From assembly GCA_040508085.1 (NCBI GenBank), contig JBEVNO010000169.1, forward strand, positions 1-32,400: a stretch of DNA of 32,400 nucleotides, written 5' to 3'. The stretch comes from ZC4RG30 sp040508085. GTDB lineage: Bacteria > Pseudomonadota > Gammaproteobacteria > Steroidobacterales > Steroidobacteraceae. Shown here in pieces: positions 15,407 to 22,283 of this stretch. Within the stretch, counting starts at the first letter, position 1. Each line of letters starts with the position of its first letter. Both the position numbers and the translations under genes were made by a program. The notes under the pieces are model-generated. The model did not search any database. It saw nothing but the letters and a program-made list of their open reading frames with translations, and was not told where the DNA came from.

Positions 15407-18196
15407 TCAGTGCTGCAGGTCCCGCAGAAGGGCCATGGCCGCCACCATGTCGCGGGTATCCAGACCCTCGACGAATCGCCGCACCACCGGCGCCAGCAAC
15501 TCGAACGCCTCCACACGCCGCTCCCGCGATTGCCATATGCGCGCGAGGCTCATGGCGCTGCGCAGCTCCCACGCCAGCGCCCCCTGCGTGCGCGCCAGCT
15601 GCAACGACCTCGCGAGGCTGCGTTCCAGCGCCTCGAATGACTGCGTTCCGGGGCCGTGCAGGGCGGCCACGCGCAGCAACTCCGGGGCGCACCAACCGCC
15701 CAGCTCCGCTTGTGCACGAGCCACTGTCGCGTTATCCAGCCAGCGCGTGGACACCGTCGACATCAAGTCCCGCTGCAACCCCGGCAGGGGCGCCGCTTTC
15801 GCCGTCTCCTCATCCAGCAGGCGCTCGGCGCTTCCGAGGGAGTCGCGAAGTGCCCAGACTGCACGGAAACACAGCGCCGCGAAGTGCCAGCGTGTCAGCG
15901 TGTAGCGACGCGTGGTCTCCAGCAGCAGCGCAGAGAGACGGTCGGCCTCACGCCAGTCCCCGCGCCACAGGGCGATTGGAACCGCCGCATGCCCGAGCGC
16001 GTCGCACACTGCATTGGGACTGTCCTCCCGCGCCAGCGCCACCGCCTCCGTCGCCAGATCGCGGGCCTGATCCGCCAGCCCTTCAAGCCATTGGATCCTT
16101 GCCAGCACCACCCGCATCGACACCCGCCGATCGACCGAGATCTGGCTGTACACGAGCGGAATGGTCTCGGCGGGATGGCGAAGCACGCGTTCCGCCAGGC
16201 GTCTCGCCTGCCTGTGATCGCCAGCCCAGTGTGTCGCCAGCGCACCGACGCGATCCGCGGCCAGCGCCGCGAACGGGTCGTCCTGTTGCCGGGCGACGCT
16301 CTCCAGCTCGCCGTAGTTGGTCAGAGCCGTCGCATAGTCGCCGAAATCGAGCGGGATCAACGTCTTGTTTGTCAGGGGCCATACGAGATCTCGAGGGGCT
16401 CCGCTCTCGCGGGTGAGCATGACGACGCGCGAGACGCTTGCGTCGAGATCCTCTCTGGTGTCGGCGGTGCGGATCTGCAGATTCGTAAGTGCCAGAGTCA
16501 GTTTCACCTCCAGTTCACGCTCCGGCGGCGCAAGTCGCCGGACCGCCACGAGGGCCCGCTCGGTGAGCAGCTTGAACTCCTCGATCTGCGAAAGCTGGAA
16601 TCCGAAGGTGACAGCCGCGACGGTGAGCCGGGCTCCGAGTCGCTCATTGCCGTCGGCGCCGAAGGCCCACTCCAGCGCGAACCGGACATCATCGACGATG
16701 GATGAATGAAGCGAGAACCACTCGCCGCGAGAGAGCGTCACATACTCGCGTGCGGCCTGCTCAAGGAACTTGCACAGATATTCCGCATGGCGGATCGAAA
16801 CGAGACGCGAATCGCCTGCGGCAGCCTGCCGCTCCGACCCGTACGCCCGCGTGATATTGAGCAGTCGATACCTTACTTCCGGTCCGGAGACGTCACTGCT
16901 GACCAGCGATTTGCTGACCAGCGAAACGATACCGTCCAGAGCGGCCGGGGCTTCAGCGTCCGGCCCTACGACCGCGATCGCAGCGTCAAGGGAGAAGGCG
17001 CCACGGAAGATCGAGAGCCTCTGCAATACCTTCTGTTCCATCGGTGACAGATTGCGGTAACTCCAGTCCAGGGTCGACTGAAGCGAGCTGTGACGCTCCG
17101 CTGCGGTCCGCCGTCCAGCGACCCGAAGAATTCCCGCTTCATCTTCGTGCCATTCAAGATGTGCGAGGCCGACCAGGCCTACCCGGGTGGCCACGATCTC
17201 GATTGCCAGAGGTATTCCATCGAGCCTTCGACATAGGCTGGCCACGGTCTCGACCGAAGTGTCCGTCAACTGGAAATTCTCGTAGCCGGTACTGGCACGC
17301 TCGACGAACAGCTGGATTGCCGGATAATCCATGGCCTCGGACGGCATCAGCCGATCCGTATGACCCGGCAGCGCGAGCGGAGGTATCGGATGCACCTGCT
17401 CGCCGTCCACCAGCAGCGGCTCGCGGCTGGTGGCGAGGAAAGCAACGCGCCGCTTGCTGCGCAACACGCGCGCTACCAGGCCCGCCGTTTCTGCCACGAC
17501 GTGCTCGCAGTTGTCGAGGACGATCAACTGCGGGTGGTCCGCCAGTCCGGCGATCAGGCGCCCCACGGGATCCTCCGACGCGACCGACATGCCAATCGCC
17601 GAGGCGAGCGCCGCCGGCACCATCGAGCCATCGGTCACCGCGGCGAGGTCGACGAAGTGAATCGGTCCCGGGAGCGTCTCGGAGAGCTGCTCCGCAGCGG
17701 CCACCGCGACGGTGCTCTTGCCAATGCCGCCGGCACCAACCAGTGTCACCAGGGATGCCCTGCACACCAGGGCGACCACTGCAGCGATCGCCTCTGCCCG
17801 ACCCACCGGACGGCCCAGTGGCGCCGGCAGGGAGGTGCGGCGAGGCGCTCGGGCAACGCTGGTGCCGCTGTCGGAGCGCAAGACGGTTGCAACGAAGGTG
17901 TAGCCGCGGCCCGCGACGTTCACGATGTATCGCGCACCGCCCTGCCCCTCTCCGAGGCGCTTGCGGATCGCGGTGATGTGTACCCGGAGATTGTTCTCCT
18001 CGACGATCGTGTCGGGCCACACGTAGTCCATCAGCTCGTTCTTGCCGACAACTTCGCCCGCGCGCTCGACGAGCACGATCAGCAGCTCGAGCGCGCGACT
18101 GCCCAGCCTGACGGGAACGCCATTCTCGAGCAGCAGCTTGCGCGACCGATGGAGCTGGAATGGCCCGAATACGAGGACCTGCTCCGCCGCGCTCAT
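15407..18196 (-). CDS. Winged-helix NTPase regulator with TPR-like tail (paralogue 1)
   Basis: 929 aa. Residues about 8-105 are an OmpR-type winged-helix DNA-binding domain (FGPFQLHRSRKLLL, ENNLRVHITAIRKRLGE, YIVNVAGRGYTFV). About 130-450 is an NB-ARC/AAA-like NTPase: Walker A at 154-161 (GAGGIGKS), Walker B LIVLDNCEHV, sensor-like FLATSREPLL, and LDGIPLAIEIVATRV. The remaining half is alpha-helical and repeat-like (TPR type). This matches the COG3903-type predicted ATPase regulators, which lack a phosphoacceptor domain and are thought to switch by nucleotide and ligand binding. The ATG at 18196 overlaps the stop of its paralogue by 4 nt. It probably controls the neighbouring receptor and hydrolase genes. 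Confidence 0.92.
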   Translation of the reverse strand: MSAAEQVLVFGPFQLHRSRKLLLENGVPVRLGSRALELLIVLVERAGEVVGKNELMDYVWPDTIVEENNLRVHITAIRKRLGEGQGGARYIVNVAGRGYTFVATVLRSDSGTSVARAPRRTSLPAPLGRPVGRAEAIAAVVALVCRASLVTLVGAGGIGKSTVAVAAAEQLSETLPGPIHFVDLAAVTDGSMVPAALASAIGMSVASEDPVGRLIAGLADHPQLIVLDNCEHVVAETAGLVARVLRSKRRVAFLATSREPLLVDGEQVHPIPPLALPGHTDRLMPSEAMDYPAIQLFVERASTGYENFQLTDTSVETVASLCRRLDGIPLAIEIVATRVGLVGLAHLEWHEDEAGILRVAGRRTAAERHSSLQSTLDWSYRNLSPMEQKVLQRLSIFRGAFSLDAAIAVVGPDAEAPAALDGIVSLVSKSLVSSDVSGPEVRYRLLNITRAYGSERQAAAGDSRLVSIRHAEYLCKFLEQAAREYVTLSRGEWFSLHSSIVDDVRFALEWAFGADGNERLGARLTVAAVTFGFQLSQIEEFKLLTERALVAVRRLAPPERELEVKLTLALTNLQIRTADTREDLDASVSRVVMLTRESGAPRDLVWPLTNKTLIPLDFGDYATALTNYGELESVARQQDDPFAALAADRVGALATHWAGDHRQARRLAERVLRHPAETIPLVYSQISVDRRVSMRVVLARIQWLEGLADQARDLATEAVALAREDSPNAVCDALGHAAVPIALWRGDWREADRLSALLLETTRRYTLTRWHFAALCFRAVWALRDSLGSAERLLDEETAKAAPLPGLQRDLMSTVSTRWLDNATVARAQAELGGWCAPELLRVAALHGPGTQSFEALERSLARSLQLARTQGALAWELRSAMSLARIWQSRERRVEAFELLAPVVRRFVEGLDTRDMVAAMALLRDLQH

Positions 18197-20943
18197 GCGG
18201 ATCTGAGCAGCGCCTTCGCCGCCAGCAAGTCGTGGGTCTGCGCTCCCTGAGTGACCCTCTCGCATACCGGGCCCAGAACCTCGCGCGCCGCGGCGCGCGC
18301 ACCCTCCGAAAGAAGCAGTCGGGCCAGGCTCGTGGCCGCCCGCAGCTCCCAGGCGAGTGTCTGCTGGTCGCGTGAGAACCGCAGCGCCGTTTCGAAGCGC
18401 ACCTCGGCGGCCTCGATCGAGCGCGGGTGCACTTGCAGAAGAATCCGTTCGCCGGCTACGCGGATGAGTTCGGCGTTGCACCAGCCGGCCAGGCCCAACT
18501 CCGCCCTGGCGAGAGTCGAGTCATCCGCCCACCGCTCGTCTATCGTGCCGAGCAGATCCCGCTGCAGCGACCCCATGGGTGTTGCAGACTCGATGCCTTC
18601 TCCGCTCCCAGCCAGCAACGAGTGCTTGAAGCACAAACCCAGCCGGTGCCAGCGCCTGAAGTTGTGCCGGCGTGAGTGGTCGACCAGCTGCTCGATGAAT
18701 CGTGCAGCCTCGTCGCGGTCACCACGCCATAGTGCTATGGGGCAGGCCGCGAACGCCAGGGCGTGGCAGAGCGAAACGGGTACCTCCTCGGAAGTGAGCT
18801 GCAGTGCCTCTCGCGCAAGCTCCATCGCCGAGTCCGCTCGCCCCTCCAGCCACGCGGCTCTCGCCAGCACGACACGCATCGCGACGCCCCGGTCCACGGG
18901 CGCCCGCCGGAACGTGCGCGGGGCCGCAATCGTGCGGCTGCGCAAAACCCGCTCGGCCCTAATGCGGGCGTTGGCTTGGTCCCCCACCCAGTGGAACACC
19001 TGGGCGCCAACCCGGTCCGCCACTCCAGCGGCGTGCCCATCGTCCATCTGCCGCGCGAGCGCCTGCACTGCCTCGAAGCTCTGCACCGCACCCACGTAGT
19101 CGACGAGCTCCAGTGCCACGATGGCGCGCGCCGCATAGGCTGAGAGGCGGTCCATCGGCTCTTCGATGCGCTCCGACAAGGAGAGCATGACTGCGATTTC
19201 TGCCTTCAGCTTCTCCTCTGGGGCGCCGACCTGGAAGAACATCGACGCTCGCGCTGTTCGCACACGGAACTGGGCGCGCAGATCCGACTCTTCTCGGGCG
19301 GCCAGGATTGCCAGCGTTTGAGTCGAGCGTGCCTCGAAGTCCTGCATCGAAAATTCGACCACGAAAGGTATCGCGGCGACGAAGAGTCTTGCCGCAATGG
19401 TTGCGTCGCCCGACTCACCGAACGCCCACTGCAAGGCAGCGTGCACATCGTCGCTGTCCGCGGACACGGGATTGCGCTCGTCAGAACTGCTTAGCAGCGC
19501 ACTGAAGTGTTCCGCGTGCCTGCGCCTGCAGATCGCGTCCTCCCCTGCCTGGACGAGCTGGTGCGTGGCGAAGGCGCGTGTCACATGCAGCAGTCGAAAG
19601 CGCAGGGTGCTGTCGCTGGTGTCGGCCATCAGCAGCGACTTGCCGACGAGCGACATCAGGCCGTCAGGCACGTCCTGTTGTGGGAGGTCTGGCCCGCTGC
19701 AGACGGTCATGGCCGACTGGGCGGAGAAACTTCCACTGAACGTGGCCAGCCGCCGCAGCAGTGTCTGTTCCGGTCGCGACAGCAGGTCGAAACTCCAGCC
19801 GAGCGCCGCCGCCAGTGATTGGTGCCGGTCGACTCCAGCGCGCCGACCCTGTGAAAAGAGCAGCAGACTTCTTGACAGCGATGACGCGATCATTTCGATG
19901 TCGAGTACACCCACGCGTGCCGCGACGAGTTCAATCCCCAACGGACTGCAGTCCAGTCCGCGGCAGATGGCGACTACGGTAGCCGCGTTCCTGTCCGTGA
20001 TGTCGAATGTCTCCTGTGCGCTGATCGCCCGCTCCGCGAACAATCGAACGGCGCTGTACTTGAGCGCAGTCCCGGCCGTCATCACCTCGCTGGGCGGAGG
20101 GCACTGCAGCGGCGGCAACGTGTATACCGCCTCGCTCTGCGCCAGGAGCCGCTCGCGGCTGGTTCCAAGGACAGCAACTTCCCTTGCGCCGCGGAGCAGG
20201 CGTTCGACCACTCTCGCCGCCTCGACGATGACGTGCTCGCAGTTGTCAAAGATCAGCAACGTCGTCGAACCTTGCAGGAACTCGATCAGCGCCTGGATCG
20301 GATCTTCACTCGCGGTACTCAAACCCACCGCCGCGGCGATGGCGCCCGGCACCATGGCAGCATCTGTGACGCCCGATAGATCGACGAAACGCACTTTGGT
20401 ATCGGTTTCGTTCGCCAGACGCTCCGCGACGGCCAGTGCAACCGTCGTCTTTCCGATGCCTCCCGGCCCCAGGACGGTAACCAGGCGGTGGACGAGCAGC
20501 AGCTTCAGGACCGACTTGATGTCTTCATCCCGCCCCAGCACCCTTGTTGTCAGGTGCGGAAGCGCGGCCTCGCCGACCGCCGCCGGTGCTACTGCGGCGC
20601 GCTGGTTCAGGCGGGTGACCGGGGCGACGAACGAGTAACCGCGCCCGGCGACATTGATGATGTAGCGCTCTCCGCGGTGGCCTTCGCCGAGCAGCCTGCG
20701 TACGGCGGCGATATGAACCCTCAGGGTGTTGTCCTCGACAACCGAACTCGCCCAAGCGCGATGCAGGAGTTCGTTCTTGCCGACTGTCTCCCCGGCCCGC
20801 TCCACGAGCGCGATCAGCAGATCCATGGCTCGCCCACCGAGGCGCACCGGGCCGCGGTCGTCGAGCAGCACCCTCTTGTCCATGAATAGCCGGAAGGGCC
20901 CGAACGCCAGTACTTCCTCGCGCGCGGGCGGCTCAACGTCCAC
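18193..20943 (-). CDS. Winged-helix NTPase regulator with TPR-like tail (paralogue 2)
   Basis: 916 aa with the same layout as the downstream gene: winged helix at about 11-108 (FGPFRLFMDKRVLLDD, EDNTLRVHIAAVRRLLGE, YIINVAGRGYSFV), Walker A at 159-166 (GPGGIGKT), Walker B LLIFDNCEHV, LGTSRERLLA, then an alpha-helical tail ending TQGAQTHDLLAAKALL, which parallels the other protein's ending. They are clearly paralogues but diverged enough to be old. I chose GTG at 20943 (GGAG 8 nt upstream); TTG one codon earlier is also possible. Its stop overlaps the start of paralogue 1 (ATGA), so the two are made together and may act as a pair. Confidence 0.92.
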   Translation of the reverse strand: MDVEPPAREEVLAFGPFRLFMDKRVLLDDRGPVRLGGRAMDLLIALVERAGETVGKNELLHRAWASSVVEDNTLRVHIAAVRRLLGEGHRGERYIINVAGRGYSFVAPVTRLNQRAAVAPAAVGEAALPHLTTRVLGRDEDIKSVLKLLLVHRLVTVLGPGGIGKTTVALAVAERLANETDTKVRFVDLSGVTDAAMVPGAIAAAVGLSTASEDPIQALIEFLQGSTTLLIFDNCEHVIVEAARVVERLLRGAREVAVLGTSRERLLAQSEAVYTLPPLQCPPPSEVMTAGTALKYSAVRLFAERAISAQETFDITDRNAATVVAICRGLDCSPLGIELVAARVGVLDIEMIASSLSRSLLLFSQGRRAGVDRHQSLAAALGWSFDLLSRPEQTLLRRLATFSGSFSAQSAMTVCSGPDLPQQDVPDGLMSLVGKSLLMADTSDSTLRFRLLHVTRAFATHQLVQAGEDAICRRRHAEHFSALLSSSDERNPVSADSDDVHAALQWAFGESGDATIAARLFVAAIPFVVEFSMQDFEARSTQTLAILAAREESDLRAQFRVRTARASMFFQVGAPEEKLKAEIAVMLSLSERIEEPMDRLSAYAARAIVALELVDYVGAVQSFEAVQALARQMDDGHAAGVADRVGAQVFHWVGDQANARIRAERVLRSRTIAAPRTFRRAPVDRGVAMRVVLARAAWLEGRADSAMELAREALQLTSEEVPVSLCHALAFAACPIALWRGDRDEAARFIEQLVDHSRRHNFRRWHRLGLCFKHSLLAGSGEGIESATPMGSLQRDLLGTIDERWADDSTLARAELGLAGWCNAELIRVAGERILLQVHPRSIEAAEVRFETALRFSRDQQTLAWELRAATSLARLLLSEGARAAAREVLGPVCERVTQGAQTHDLLAAKALLRSA

Positions 20944-21043
20944 CAATGGGTCTCCGGACGGATCCGACCTCGAACAACCACCCTTGGTAATTTAGCGCAG
21001 ACGGGCAATCAGCAGTGCACACCGCTCGTTTTCTTCGACCAAC

Positions 21044-21059
21044 TTAACAAGGATTAGCA
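21044..21059. promoter_or_regulatory. Motif TTAACA-N3-ATTAGCA ahead of the regulator pair (copy B)
   Basis: Matches the site at 13104-13119 at every position except the 3-bp centre (AGG here, CTA there). It lies about 100 bp upstream of the GTG at 20943, between that gene and the Crp-like regulator gene. Its placement suits a common regulator, possibly one of the winged-helix proteins themselves. Confidence 0.45.
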
Positions 21060-21064
21060 GCACG

Positions 21065-21805
21065 CTACCGGGGCTCATCGGTGAGGATCAGGTAGGTAGG
21101 GTCGAAGCTGGCCAGCCTGCTCAGGCGTTCCCAGTCCGGAATCAGTGCCTCGCCCTGCTTCCATGTGAACAGGCCGGTGTTCCTGAGTTTGCTGAGGGTA
21201 CGGCTCACATGGACCGGAGTGATGCCGAGGGCGGCGCCTAGCTCGATCTGGGAAATGGGAAGTTCGAAAGGCCGGCCAGGAAATGCCAGCTCCGCCACCT
21301 GCAGGCGCGTGAACAGCTCGCACAGCAGGTGCGCACAGTGCTCAAGGGCGGTCCGCTGCGCGGAGCTCAGCAGCCACTGCCGCAGGATGGCCGCGTCCAC
21401 CAGCGTATGCAGCCACAGGACACGCGTCAGATGCGGATCCACCTTCGTGATCTGACGCAGCAAGTCGTGCGGGATGGTGGCAATGGTGCAGTCGGTCAGG
21501 GCGCAGACGCTGTGGTCCATGACCTTGATGGGGAAGCTGTGCAGGTCGACGAAGTCGCCGCGGATATGCAGGGCGAGAGTCTGGTTCCTGCCATCGGGCA
21601 GCGTGCCGTAGCGGCAGGCCCAGCCGTTCAGGATCACTGTACTGTGTGACGGGCGGGACCCCTGTATCACCATGTCCTCTCCCGCCTTGACCAGGGCCGG
21701 GGGCGACAGGCTCCGGGACAGCAGATCCCGCGATGCCTCGGACAGGCTGCTGTCCCGCCTGGTGAGTTGGCGCACCACACTATCAGTCAGAAATTGGCTG
21801 TCCAT
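21065..21805 (-). CDS. Crp/Fnr-family transcriptional regulator
   Basis: 246 aa. The N-terminal half is a cyclic-nucleotide-binding-type beta-barrel (VKAGEDMVIQGSRPSHSTVILNG... then GDFVDLHSFPIK). A long dimerisation helix follows, and the C-terminal HTH_Crp domain contains PISQIELGAALGITPVHVSRTLSKLRNTG, with GITPVHVSRTL as the likely recognition helix. I see no cysteine cluster for an Fe-S centre, so it is not a typical Fnr. The ATG at 21805 gives the full N-terminus. It lies 121 bp upstream of the tandem regulator genes on the same strand; whether it belongs to their transcript is unclear. Confidence 0.9.
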   Translation of the reverse strand: MDSQFLTDSVVRQLTRRDSSLSEASRDLLSRSLSPPALVKAGEDMVIQGSRPSHSTVILNGWACRYGTLPDGRNQTLALHIRGDFVDLHSFPIKVMDHSVCALTDCTIATIPHDLLRQITKVDPHLTRVLWLHTLVDAAILRQWLLSSAQRTALEHCAHLLCELFTRLQVAELAFPGRPFELPISQIELGAALGITPVHVSRTLSKLRNTGLFTWKQGEALIPDWERLSRLASFDPTYLILTDEPR

Positions 21806-21946
21806 GGTCCCCGCCGTGCCGATGTCTCGCGTGCATCGAGAATACCAAGAGTCGATTGTCAGGCCGGCTCAGCTCTTAACCTGCGCTAAGCCGCTACGGC
21901 GCGGCGATTCCTATTATGGCGCCGGGAACAACGGTGGGAGCGCGCG

Positions 21947-22267
21947 ATGGGCATCGAGTCTGGCGATACGCAGTGGAGCGTGCCCCCGCAGGAGCGCATC
22001 GGAGACATTGCCGGCCACCCGGGCGTGGCCGGCAACGCGCCTGACGCGAGGTTCGCTGCGGAGATGGAACTCATCATGGGCGTGCTGCGGGACCGTGCCA
22101 GCGAGCTTGCGACCCTCGCCGCCGCCGGCGGACTGTCGCCGCACGCCGCATTCCACTTGGAGCAATTCCGCGAGTCGCTGTACAGGAATTGCCTCGGTAG
22201 TCGCGCCCGGATGCCTGGCCCGGCTGCGGGCGTTGAGGGCAGCGCCGCGGTGCCGGAGCCCGGGTAG
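21947..22267 (+). CDS. Hypothetical protein, 106 aa
   Basis: Not recognised. The ATG at 21947 has GGGAG 6 nt upstream, and codon third positions are GC-rich like true genes here. The protein has a disordered, Gly/Pro-rich start, a helical middle (about 38-82, AEMELIMGVLRDRASELATLAAAGG ... FHLEQFRES) and a short low-complexity end. There is no signal or membrane segment. It stands alone between the divergent Crp-type gene and the converging GGDEF-EAL gene (16-bp gap). A TATTAT at 21912-21917 could be its -10. Competing frames on the minus strand lack a ribosome-binding site. Confidence 0.55.
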   Translation: MGIESGDTQWSVPPQERIGDIAGHPGVAGNAPDARFAAEMELIMGVLRDRASELATLAAAGGLSPHAAFHLEQFRESLYRNCLGSRARMPGPAAGVEGSAAVPEPG

Positions 22268-22283
22268 GACCCTGCGCAGCCGG

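Noticed and set aside
17154..18302. Minus-strand 382-codon frame in the regulator genes
   Set aside because: Out-of-frame shadow rich in Arg/Ala/Gly; the two regulator frames are continuous with intact motifs.
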